A stretch of DNA of 64,000 bases. It comes from a virus. The translations under genes and the position numbers were made by a program. Under the pieces are notes generated by a model. That model worked only from the letters and a program-made list of their open reading frames with translations. It did not search any database and was not told the DNA's origin. Shown here piece by piece: positions 1-4,302 of the stretch. Where the stretch lies: positions 1-64,000 of the IMG/VR virus record IMGVR_UViG_3300005613_000015, one strand, 5' to 3'. How positions within the stretch are numbered: position 1 is the stretch's first letter; each line of letters opens with the position of its first letter.

Positions 1-4
1 CTTT

Positions 5-175
5 CTAAAACTCTCCTAGTTGTTTTCCAATCTTCCAAATCAGGTCTTGGATTCGGTCGTCGAGGAGCAGCCCCCAGCTGCGACGGCGCTCAAGAGTGTC
101 CCGAATCTCTTTCAGTTCCTCGAAAGCATACCGAAGTAGCTCAAGCGATTCTTCTAGTTCTTCTCGTTCATTCAT
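5..175 (-). CDS. small early protein, unknown (56 aa)
   Basis: Last gene of a three-gene minus-strand early unit (HAD protein, 52-aa protein, this one). The reading frame is open further upstream, to 217, but I choose the ATG at 175. It has AAAGGA six bases before it and overlaps the stop of the preceding gene by 8 bases, as expected for translational coupling. The protein is highly charged and predicted mostly helical (Glu/Leu/Arg-rich, starting MNEREELEESLELL), with a more hydrophobic C-terminus. I recognise no family. Its place in the early block suggests a host-interaction or regulatory role, which is inference only. Confidence 0.6.
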   Translation of the reverse strand: MNEREELEESLELLRYAFEELKEIRDTLERRRSWGLLLDDRIQDLIWKIGKQLGEF

Positions 176-326
176 CGTTATTCCTTTGCTCCTCAAAATA
201 AGCCGCTTTTTGTTCATCGGTCATCCAATAAACGACTTCCCCCTCATCATCGAGTCCACACTCGATTTTGCCTTCAGAAACAAGCATCCAGAGAGTTTTT
301 TCCAGTTCTTCGTTGATGTCTTCCAT
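168..326 (-). CDS. small early protein, unknown (52 aa)
   Basis: Acidic 52-residue protein beginning MEDINEELEKTLWMLV. Its ATG lies one base after the TAA of the upstream HAD gene and its stop overlaps the next start, so the three genes look like one translationally coupled transcript from the promoter at 778-813. The middle (residues 10-40) has a helix-helix-strand look, with the segment VSEGKIECGLDDEGEVVYW resembling the helix-wing part of small winged-helix folds. This is too short to assign. No close family recognised. Confidence 0.6.
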   Translation of the reverse strand: MEDINEELEKTLWMLVSEGKIECGLDDEGEVVYWMTDEQKAAYFEEQRNNDE

Positions 327-327
327 G

Positions 328-777
328 TTAGTTGAATCGGGTGCGGGTTTCGTCGTAAAGGAACACGCCGCAGTCTACGGCGGCTTCAAGGTTAGGCTCT
401 TCGTTATCGAAGAAGTAAGTGCGGAACTTGAGAGAAAGCTCTCGAAGAAGCTCTGCTTTGTAGGCGGAGACTTCCAACCCCTTATCTCCCACACAGTAAA
501 CTTGCTGAGCGGTTACACCGTATTGAGAGAGAAGGCTCATAATCGTCTGAGCAACAATCGACTGGCGAGCGGTCAGAATGTAGACTTCGTGACCCTCATT
601 AGCGACCGTGCGAGCGAAATCGAGAAGAGGAAGCGGCTTGCTCTCAAGAGCGAGCTTTTCGCAATCGTTGAACTCGATAAAGGCATCAAGCCCTTCCGCC
701 TCTTCGTGAATCACGGCAGAGGTTTCAAAGAGGGTTCCGTCAAGGTCGAACACGAATGCTTTAGCTTCTTCTTTCAT
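328..777 (-). CDS. HAD-superfamily hydrolase / phosphatase-like protein (149 aa)
   Basis: Motif I of the haloacid dehalogenase superfamily is clear near the N-terminus: FVFDLDGTLFET, residues about 8-19, with the nucleophile and acid-base Asp pair. Motif II fits YILTARQS (residues about 69-76) and a late acidic motif fits FFDNEE (about 119-124). HAD enzymes of this size usually dephosphorylate nucleotides or nucleic acid ends. The substrate here is not visible; in a phage, a 5'(3')-nucleotidase or polynucleotide 3'-phosphatase role is plausible. The frame is open upstream to 924 and contains an ATG at 786 inside the -10 box. I choose the ATG at 777, seven bases after TATAAT, which makes the mRNA leaderless. 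First gene of a coupled three-gene unit. Confidence 0.8.
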   Translation of the reverse strand: MKEEAKAFVFDLDGTLFETSAVIHEEAEGLDAFIEFNDCEKLALESKPLPLLDFARTVANEGHEVYILTARQSIVAQTIMSLLSQYGVTAQQVYCVGDKGLEVSAYKAELLRELSLKFRTYFFDNEEPNLEAAVDCGVFLYDETRTRFN

Positions 778-813
778 GTGGGTCATTATACCAGACTCAG
801 GCGGTCTGGTCAA
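778..813 (-). promoter_or_regulatory. leaderless early promoter for the HAD gene
   Basis: On the minus strand, TTGACC (813-808), a 17-base spacer, then extended -10 TGGTATAAT (TATAAT at 790-785). Seven bases later is the ATG at 777, so the expected transcription start coincides with the start codon. The -35 box lies inside the 3' end of the preceding gene. Confidence 0.85.
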
Positions 814-985
814 GAGATTTTTGGAGATTCTGGCGAATTTTCCGCCGAACATAGCGGGAGTCCTTCGGCTTCGCCTTGCGCGGGGACACGCGCCACAGGT
901 TGCAGCAGGTGCAGCCGAAGCCACCGATACCGTGACGGGTGCGGAGTGCCTTGTCGTTCGTAAGGTCGAATCCGTTGTTCTTCAT
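797..985 (-). CDS. small early Cys/Arg protein, unknown (62 aa)
   Basis: Starts MKNNGFDLTNDKALRTRHG and carries a Cys cluster CTCCNLW (residues about 25-31) followed by a strongly basic C-terminal half (many Arg/Lys), consistent with a small nucleic-acid-binding or metal-binding protein. The function is unknown. The frame extends upstream as MWYNTR, but those codons are the -10 box itself. The ATG at 985, six bases after TATAAT, is the supported start. Its end carries the -35 box of the next promoter. Confidence 0.65.
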   Translation of the reverse strand: MKNNGFDLTNDKALRTRHGIGGFGCTCCNLWRVSPRKAKPKDSRYVRRKIRQNLQKSLDQTA

Positions 986-1020
986 GCGTGTATTATACCA
1001 CACTATCAGGGGATTGCAAG
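986..1020 (-). promoter_or_regulatory. leaderless early promoter (62-aa gene)
   Basis: Minus strand TGGTATAAT with TATAAT at 997-992 and the ATG at 985, six bases downstream. The -35 is CTTGCA (1020-1015, spacer 17) or TTGCAA (1019-1014, spacer 16). An 80-base repeat lies directly upstream and includes this -35. Confidence 0.85.
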
Positions 1021-1089
1021 CCTTTCGAGGAGGAAATACAAAAGTTTTTTTGCGTGACCTCCTAAGTCCTTGCTATGCATGGGTTTACG
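1011..1089 (-). repeat. early-promoter upstream repeat, copy 1
   Basis: One of three roughly 80-base copies (others at 1730-1807 and 2690-2767), each ending at the -35 box of a leaderless promoter. The shared core on the plus strand includes GCAAGCCTTTC, AGGAGGAAATA, an A-run plus T7 tract, and TTTACG at the far end. The A/T tracts 20-40 bases upstream of the -35 look like an UP element or an activator site. Each copy also has a short minus-strand reading frame starting M(N/H)SK, so a tiny peptide cannot be excluded. Confidence 0.75.
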
Positions 1090-1100
1090 ACGGGACGGAG

Positions 1101-1118
1101 GCCCCCGCCAAAGGGGGT
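1101..1118 (-). other. GC-rich hairpin after the 90-aa gene
   Basis: CCCCC (1102-1106) pairs with GGGGG (1113-1117) around a six-base loop, 34 bases after the stop of the gene ending at 1152 and just before repeat copy 1. There is no T-run on either side, so it is not a standard intrinsic terminator. It could block 3' exonucleases or separate the transcription units. Confidence 0.45.
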
Positions 1119-1151
1119 GTAGACCCTCAAACTCGGGCGCTATTGGCCGAT

Positions 1152-1424
1152 TCAGTTCCAGTCGTCGTAGCTGTAGGAGTCGTCATCTCCCCAGCCAGCC
1201 GAGGTGAAAGCGGACTCGTCATCCCCATCGTTGCAATCGGGTTCTTGCGAGAAGGACACGCCCTTGTCGCAGGTGCAGGCGACTTTATCGCCGTAGTCGT
1301 CGTAATCGTACCCCGTATCGTTGCAGCGGTTGCACTCGAAAGGGGTCCAGTTCTGGGAAGCCTCGAAGGTTTCGAGGTAACGGAAATCGCCTTCGTACTG
1401 GCTAAAAGTGTTGTCGTTCATCAT
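1152..1424 (-). CDS. small early protein with DnaJ-type zinc-finger motif (90 aa)
   Basis: The centre (residues about 30-54) reads CNRCNDTGYD followed by CTCDKG: CxxC plus CxC with Gly residues in the pattern of DnaJ cysteine-rich or zinc-ribbon modules. The C-terminal third is extremely acidic and aromatic (Asp/Glu/Ser/Tyr/Trp), ending DDWN, which could mimic nucleic acid or bind a basic partner. The chosen ATG at 1424 gives a double Met (MMNDNTF); the ATG at 1421 is also possible. TATAAT lies six bases upstream of 1424. No specific family recognised; an early host-modifying role is inference. Confidence 0.7.
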   Translation of the reverse strand: MMNDNTFSQYEGDFRYLETFEASQNWTPFECNRCNDTGYDYDDYGDKVACTCDKGVSFSQEPDCNDGDDESAFTSAGWGDDDSYSYDDWN

Positions 1425-1459
1425 GCGTGTATTATACCAGAGGTTAGTGAGGTTGTCCA
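1425..1459 (-). promoter_or_regulatory. leaderless early promoter (90-aa zinc-motif gene)
   Basis: Minus strand TGGACA (1459-1454), spacer of exactly 17, TATAAT (1436-1431), then six bases to the ATG at 1424. The extended -10 TGG is present. No 80-base repeat precedes this promoter. Confidence 0.85.
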
Positions 1460-1461
1460 GT

Positions 1462-1704
1462 CTATTCTTCGGAATCTTCCGAAAAAATATCATCCTGGCA
1501 GGACTGGCACATCCCCGAAATCTTGTATTCGGCCAGGGAGAGCGCATCGCGCCAGTAGCCACCATCGCCAGGGTAGGCGTCATGGGCAGGGATGCCCTCT
1601 TGGTCACAGGTGACGCACCATCCCCGCTCGATGCACTCGACACGGTTGGAGCCAGTAAGGTTGAAGGAGACGTCGAGCACGGGCGCTTTGTCGGTTGCTT
1701 TCAT
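1462..1704 (-). CDS. small early protein with two CxxC pairs (80 aa)
   Basis: Two Cys pairs, CVTC (residues about 30-33) and CQSC (about 66-69), are arranged like a zinc ribbon with a long insert (DAYPGDGGYW). The C-terminus is acidic (EDSEE). The family is not recognised. The apparent longer frame (MWYNTP prefix) is the -10 box read as protein. The ATG at 1704 lies six bases after TATAAT and is the supported start. It stands alone between its own promoter and that of the next gene. Confidence 0.65.
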   Translation of the reverse strand: MKATDKAPVLDVSFNLTGSNRVECIERGWCVTCDQEGIPAHDAYPGDGGYWRDALSLAEYKISGMCQSCQDDIFSEDSEE

Positions 1705-1739
1705 GGGTGTATTATACCACATCCTCGCAGGATTGCAAG
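1705..1739 (-). promoter_or_regulatory. leaderless early promoter (80-aa gene)
   Basis: TGGTATAAT with TATAAT at 1716-1711, ATG at 1704 six bases on. The -35 is CTTGCA (1739-1734, spacer 17) or TTGCAA (spacer 16), and forms the edge of repeat copy 2. Confidence 0.85.
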
Positions 1740-1807
1740 CCTTTCGAGGAGGAAATAAAAAGTTTTTTTGCTTGACCTTGTAAGTTCTTGCTATTCATGG
1801 GTTTACG
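1730..1807 (-). repeat. early-promoter upstream repeat, copy 2
   Basis: Second copy of the 80-base promoter-upstream repeat, nearly identical to copy 1 through AGGAGGAAATA and the T7 tract, but one base shorter in the A-run. That breaks the frame of the short peptide that copies 1 and 3 could encode. This argues that the conserved unit is a DNA or RNA element rather than a gene. Confidence 0.75.
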
Positions 1808-1818
1808 GCGAGCGGGTG

Positions 1819-1835
1819 GCCCCCCGCAAGGGGGC
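1819..1835 (-). other. GC-rich hairpin after the 64-aa gene
   Basis: GCCCCC (1819-1824) pairs with GGGGGC (1830-1835) around CGCAA, starting four bases after the stop of the gene ending at 1839 on the minus strand. It has the same position relative to a repeat copy as the hairpin at 1101-1118. No T-run follows. Confidence 0.5.
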
Positions 1836-1838
1836 GCG

Positions 1839-2033
1839 TCAAGCAGAAAACCCCAATTCTTGAAGGTCTTTTTCAATTTCTTCGGCGCAAGGCTTACAGC
1901 AGTCCGTGTAGCCGTTACGGGCTTTCTCGGTCACGGAAAGGTTTTGTTCGCACACTTGGCAGGTGAACCACGTTTGCGCGAGCTTGGTTTGGTCTGCCAG
2001 CCACTCGGAGTAGTGTAGGTCGTTGTAACTCAT
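1839..2033 (-). CDS. small early zinc-ribbon-like protein (64 aa)
   Basis: Contains CQVC (residues about 25-28) and DCCKPC (about 44-49), i.e. two CxxC-type pairs roughly 18 residues apart: a plausible treble-clef or zinc-ribbon knuckle. The start overlaps the stop of the upstream 90-aa gene by one base (TAATG), so the two are translationally coupled and share one leaderless promoter. It resembles several short phage zinc-finger proteins in general form only. Confidence 0.7.
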   Translation of the reverse strand: MSYNDLHYSEWLADQTKLAQTWFTCQVCEQNLSVTEKARNGYTDCCKPCAEEIEKDLQELGFSA

Positions 2034-2305
2034 TATTCGTTAGAGGTATCCTCTTGCCGTTGAAGAATAGGGTGAAGTCGGTTAGAATACTCCAACTTAC
2101 CATAGTAGTAGTCGTAGTTATTCATAACTCGGATTCGAGCATCCGTAAGCGTACGAACGTCTTGAATGTTCAGGTAGATTCGATTAGGACCCATCGAGGG
2201 GATGGACACCTGATAAGCTCGCTCGCGGTCTTTGCGTTCCGCGATGACGATTTCGCCTACCATGTAAATGCTTTCGAGAGGAGCGGTATTCATGTCGTTT
2301 TTCAT
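2033..2305 (-). CDS. small early protein, unknown (90 aa)
   Basis: Starts MKNDMNTAPLESIYMVGE. The middle, with alternating hydrophobic residues (GEIVIAERKDRERAYQVSI and YLNIQDVRTL), looks like a small beta barrel followed by a helix, reminiscent of SH3- or OB-size folds; this is not a firm assignment. The frame is open to 2431, but the ATG at 2305 follows TATAAT by six bases. First gene of a two-gene coupled unit with the zinc-ribbon-like protein. Confidence 0.65.
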   Translation of the reverse strand: MKNDMNTAPLESIYMVGEIVIAERKDRERAYQVSIPSMGPNRIYLNIQDVRTLTDARIRVMNNYDYYYGKLEYSNRLHPILQRQEDTSNE

Positions 2306-2340
2306 GCGTGTATTATACCAGATGGGAGAGGGTTTGTCCA
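2306..2340 (-). promoter_or_regulatory. leaderless early promoter (90-aa / 64-aa pair)
   Basis: TGGACA (2340-2335), 17-base spacer, TATAAT (2317-2312), six bases, ATG at 2305. Same type as the promoters at 1425 and 2529. Confidence 0.85.
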
Positions 2341-2357
2341 GAGGAAACTTGAGAAAG

Positions 2358-2528
2358 TTAGAGGATGGGACGCTCTTCGACCTCAACCTCAGCGTTAGGC
2401 CATTCAGCCATAAGCTCAGCCTGACGGACAAGCGCGGTCGCCTTAGCGGCGTGGAGACTGTCCAGAACCTCCTCAGAGGAGCTAAGGGAGATGAGGACGA
2501 CGAACACGGTGAGAGGGGTGTCTTTCAT
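2358..2528 (-). CDS. small early acidic protein, unknown (56 aa)
   Basis: Found by reading down from the promoter. The ATG at 2528 lies six bases after TATAAT and the frame runs 56 codons (MKDTPLTVFVVLISLSSSEE at the N-terminus) to TAA at 2358. A hydrophobic N-terminal stretch (LTVFVVLISL) is followed by a predicted helix and an acidic tail (EVEVEERPIL). No family recognised. It is supported mainly by the promoter geometry and fits exactly between neighbouring units. Confidence 0.6.
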   Translation of the reverse strand: MKDTPLTVFVVLISLSSSEEVLDSLHAAKATALVRQAELMAEWPNAEVEVEERPIL

Positions 2529-2563
2529 GGGTGTATTATACCAGAGGGAAGAGGGTTTGTCCA
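2529..2563 (-). promoter_or_regulatory. leaderless early promoter (56-aa gene)
   Basis: TGGACA (2563-2558), 17-base spacer, TATAAT (2540-2535), then the ATG at 2528. The first part of this promoter (TGGACAAACCCTCT) is nearly identical to that at 2306-2340. Confidence 0.85.
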
Positions 2564-2570
2564 GAGAAAA

Positions 2571-2663
2571 CTACAGAAAAGCTGCGAGTTGGTACAGAAA
2601 CAGAATCGCCAAGCCAAGACCGATGAGTTCGAGGACTTCGAGGAGGAGCTTCGTTTTCTTCAT
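2571..2663 (-). CDS. 30-aa single-span membrane peptide
   Basis: The ATG at 2663 is six bases after TATAAT. The 30-residue frame begins MKKTKLLLEVLELIGLG and continues hydrophobic to the end, with a basic N-terminus and then one membrane span: a classic positive-inside peptide. Such peptides are often toxic or modulate host membrane complexes, but there is no direct evidence of function here. The strong promoter is the main support for a real gene. Confidence 0.5.
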   Translation of the reverse strand: MKKTKLLLEVLELIGLGLAILFLYQLAAFL

Positions 2664-2698
2664 GTGTGTATTATACCACACTTCCGAGAGAATGCAAG
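2664..2698 (-). promoter_or_regulatory. leaderless early promoter (30-aa gene)
   Basis: TGGTATAAT (TATAAT at 2675-2670), -35 CTTGCA (2698-2693) with 17-base spacing, ATG at 2663. Preceded by repeat copy 3. Confidence 0.8.
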
Positions 2699-2767
2699 CC
2701 TTTCAAGGAGGAAATAAAAAAGTTTTTTTGCATGACCTTGTAAGTTCTTGCTATTCATAGGTTTACG
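2690..2767 (-). repeat. early-promoter upstream repeat, copy 3
   Basis: Third copy of the 80-base repeat, very close to copy 2 in its distal half (GACCTTGTAAGTTCTTGCTA shared by both). Read on the minus strand from 2758, a 32-codon frame exists, but there is no ribosome site and copy 2 breaks it. A diverged partial copy (TTGCAAGC region) lies at 3351-3380 upstream of the outermost promoter. Confidence 0.75.
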
Positions 2768-2808
2768 GCTCGCCGGGGGCCGCCGTCAAGAAAATTTTGG
2801 ATTTTTTT

Positions 2809-2901
2809 CTAGCGGTCTTGCTCGCCTTGTGAGGCGGCTACGCACAAGGACCAAGCGACGAACGCTAGGCCAGCGCAGATGATTCCGAGAGCAACTAGCA
2901 T
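2809..2901 (-). CDS. 30-aa membrane peptide, coupled to the 75-aa gene
   Basis: The ATG at 2901 lies inside the last codons of the preceding gene (stop at 2895), giving a 7-base overlap typical of coupled translation. The product starts MLVALGIICAGLAFVAWSL, one hydrophobic span, and ends in a short polar tail (SQGEQDR). Length and composition fit a small membrane protein; no family is recognisable. Confidence 0.45.
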   Translation of the reverse strand: MLVALGIICAGLAFVAWSLCVAASQGEQDR

Positions 2902-3122
2902 CCTGCGTAGGCGCTCTGCGTAGCTCGCCAGGGCTTCATCAGGCTACCGTTGTGGTTGCCGTAGTGCTTGCCGCACTTCATGCGAGGAAGCGACTGGCGA
3001 AGGCTGATGTAATGCTCCAGCAGAGCCAGGACGAGCTTGTTCTCGCTCGGAAGCGCCTTGTAGGTGAGGGCGAAGAGGGAACCGATGAGGTGAGAGTAGA
3101 CGTTGATGATGTCGTTTTTCAT
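2895..3122 (-). CDS. small early protein, unknown (75 aa)
   Basis: Starts MKNDIINVYSHLIG. Mostly helical N-terminal two thirds (LIGSLFALTYKALP, then LVLALLEHYISLRQ), then a Cys/His-containing basic tail (MKCGKHYGNHNG). The frame runs upstream to 3296, through the next gene in another frame, but TATAAT six bases before the ATG at 3122 fixes the start. First gene of a two-gene unit with the 30-aa membrane peptide. Confidence 0.6.
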   Translation of the reverse strand: MKNDIINVYSHLIGSLFALTYKALPSENKLVLALLEHYISLRQSLPRMKCGKHYGNHNGSLMKPWRATQSAYAGC

Positions 3123-3157
3123 GTGTGTATTATACCACGGGTTAGAGAGTTTGTCCA
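3123..3157 (-). promoter_or_regulatory. leaderless early promoter (75-aa gene)
   Basis: TGGACA (3157-3152), 17-base spacer, TATAAT (3134-3129), six bases, ATG at 3122. The -10 is preceded by CGTGG rather than CTCTGG, but the TGG extension is kept. Confidence 0.85.
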
Positions 3158-3175
3158 GAGGAAACTTGGATTTTT

Positions 3176-3322
3176 TCAAAAAGAGGGGAGCATCCGAATA
3201 AGCTCCGCAGCGCGCAGCGCAATCGTAGCGCATACCGTCAGGGCGAGAGCGAGGACATCCGAGAACATAACCGTAAGAACGCCCAACAAGACCCATTTGA
3301 TGATTTTTCCGTTTTTCTTCAT
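3176..3322 (-). CDS. 48-aa small membrane protein
   Basis: The ATG at 3322 follows TATAAT by six bases. The 48-residue frame starts MKKNGKIIKWVLLGVLTVM, giving a basic N-terminus and a long hydrophobic stretch (residues about 8-37) that could form one long or two short spans, ending in MLPSF. Outermost gene of the early minus-strand block, facing the late plus-strand genes across a 200-base divergent spacer. Function unknown. Confidence 0.55.
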   Translation of the reverse strand: MKKNGKIIKWVLLGVLTVMFSDVLALALTVCATIALRAAELIRMLPSF

Positions 3323-3357
3323 GCGTACATTATACCACGTTCTTATAGGATTGCAAG
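3323..3357 (-). promoter_or_regulatory. leaderless early promoter (48-aa gene)
   Basis: TGGTATAAT (TATAAT at 3334-3329), ATG at 3322, -35 CTTGCA (3357-3352, spacer 17) or TTGCAA (spacer 16). First promoter of the early block on the minus strand. Confidence 0.85.
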
Positions 3358-3380
3358 CACTTTTTGAAGAAATATGTCCT

Positions 3381-3401
3381 CCTAACCCCCTGGGGGGTAG
3401 G
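3381..3401. other. GC-rich palindrome in the divergent spacer
   Basis: CCTAACCCCC / GGGGGGTAGG form a nearly perfect inverted repeat with almost no loop, in the spacer between the early minus genes and the late plus genes. The 3335-3530 spacer otherwise shows a diverged repeat fragment next to the outer promoter and no gene. A protein-binding site or transcription block are both possible. Confidence 0.4.
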
Positions 3402-3540
3402 CACTTACGTCACCGGAGAATTTCGCGTTTTTTGGTACCATAGACGCAGCGGTTTGCGTATTACTTCCCGAAGGTTCATCTTTGTAAGGGACTCCTAAAA
3501 ACAAACAAACTCTAAAATAAAAAAATAACTCATGGGACTC

Positions 3541-3547
3541 CTAAATA
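3541..3547 (+). promoter_or_regulatory. candidate T4-type late promoter
   Basis: CTAAATA, close to the T4 late core TATAAATA, five bases before the ATG at 3553. It sits inside GGGACTCCTAAATAAC, a motif seen in related form at 3488 and 3644. Confidence 0.5.
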
Positions 3548-3552
3548 ACTAC

Positions 3553-3684
3553 ATGGAATCTTCAGTAAAAGAGCTACTAGCTGAAAAAGCTAAAGGCAAA
3601 AAATGCGAAGAAGATGAAAAAGTCTTCGCACTGCCGGGAGTGGGACTGCTAAATAATATGAGGTTTTATTTATGTCAGATATAG
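3553..3684 (+). CDS. short late protein, unknown (43 aa)
   Basis: Charged 43-residue frame starting MESSVKELLAEKAKGKK. Its start resembles that of the basic protein at 4918 (MESTFKEALMEALKKK), which suggests a shared N-terminal signal such as a head-targeting peptide. The start at 3553 follows a late promoter core by five bases. An in-frame ATG at 3532 would add seven residues (MGLLNNY). The end overlaps the start of the next gene at 3672. Without a homologue this remains tentative. Confidence 0.4.
   Translation: MESSVKELLAEKAKGKKCEEDEKVFALPGVGLLNNMRFYLCQI
3649..3655 (+). promoter_or_regulatory. candidate T4-type late promoter
   Basis: CTAAATA 17 bases before the ATG at 3672, followed by ATGAGG as a ribosome site. 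This layout (late core, short leader, Shine-Dalgarno, start) is what T4-type late genes show. Confidence 0.55.
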
Positions 3685-4280
3685 GAAGAATATGGGATGG
3701 TTATTGCACACTAACCGTTCAAGCAATTATAAGCATTTATGAGAAAGAGATACCGGGCAATCCTGGAAGCCCTCCAGCTAAAACATGGAGAGTAAACATT
3801 AGGCTCATAGCTATAACAAGATGCGAAGAAAAAGAAGGCTGGAAAGGTAGTCGGGTTAGAATGGCGAATGAGGTGACAGACAAGACCGCGCAGGCGACTA
3901 TAGCGAAGCGTACAATATGCTCGATGTGCGATACCTCTTGTGGAGAGGAGACTATAGGAGTGTGGAACCTAAGTGATAAGGGAAGCGGCAATCTTCCAGC
4001 AAGATTTCGTAGGCTAAGAAATTCTTTAAACGGACAGTGTTTTGAGGAGGGCGGCGAGCCTTTAGGAAGTGAAAGTTTACGGAATAGAATTGGTCCCGAT
4101 AACCGCAGAGGAGAGGATGTTATTCAAGATATAGGTGGTGCGCTTGAAGAACTTATGGGAGATGCGACTATAGCGAGTGTAATACCTGACTGTGATTCTA
4201 GTTCTTGTGCCTGTGGTGATGAAGACCCCCCGCAAGTTTTTGGACTTGCAAACACAACATTCCCAAGCATAGTGGACTAA
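3672..4280 (+). CDS. unknown late protein, Cys-containing (202 aa)
   Basis: I do not recognise this protein. The N-terminal part alternates hydrophobic residues (beta-rich; WRVNIRLIAITRC near 39-51). The centre has CSMCDTSC (about 84-91) and the C-terminal end CDSSSCACGDE, two Cys clusters that could bind metal or form disulfides in the particle. The start has GAGG eight bases upstream and a late promoter core before it. It is followed by two more late genes of unknown function, suggesting a structural or packaged protein. Confidence 0.6.
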   Translation: MSDIGRIWDGYCTLTVQAIISIYEKEIPGNPGSPPAKTWRVNIRLIAITRCEEKEGWKGSRVRMANEVTDKTAQATIAKRTICSMCDTSCGEETIGVWNLSDKGSGNLPARFRRLRNSLNGQCFEEGGEPLGSESLRNRIGPDNRRGEDVIQDIGGALEELMGDATIASVIPDCDSSSCACGDEDPPQVFGLANTTFPSIVD

Positions 4281-4283
4281 ATA
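4277..4283 (+). promoter_or_regulatory. candidate T4-type late promoter
   Basis: CTAAATA overlapping the stop codon of the preceding gene, followed by AAGGAGAA as ribosome site and the ATG at 4303. Confidence 0.55.
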
Positions 4284-4302
4284 ATAATAAGGAGAAACCC
4301 CA

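Noticed and set aside
1011-1089. Small peptide gene (MHSK...) in the promoter-upstream repeats
   Set aside because: No ribosome site and a one-base deletion in copy 2 breaks the frame, while the DNA itself stays conserved.
1408-1758. Plus-strand frames across the early block (several of 60-230 codons)
   Set aside because: They are antisense to the minus-strand genes that have exact promoters; they have no ribosome sites and contain read-through of promoter sequence (for example VLYH and CIIP, translations of the reversed -10 region).
1011-2767. A CRISPR-like array made of the 80-base repeats
   Set aside because: Only three copies, 640-960 bases apart, with genes between them and always at promoters; no spacers and no cas genes.
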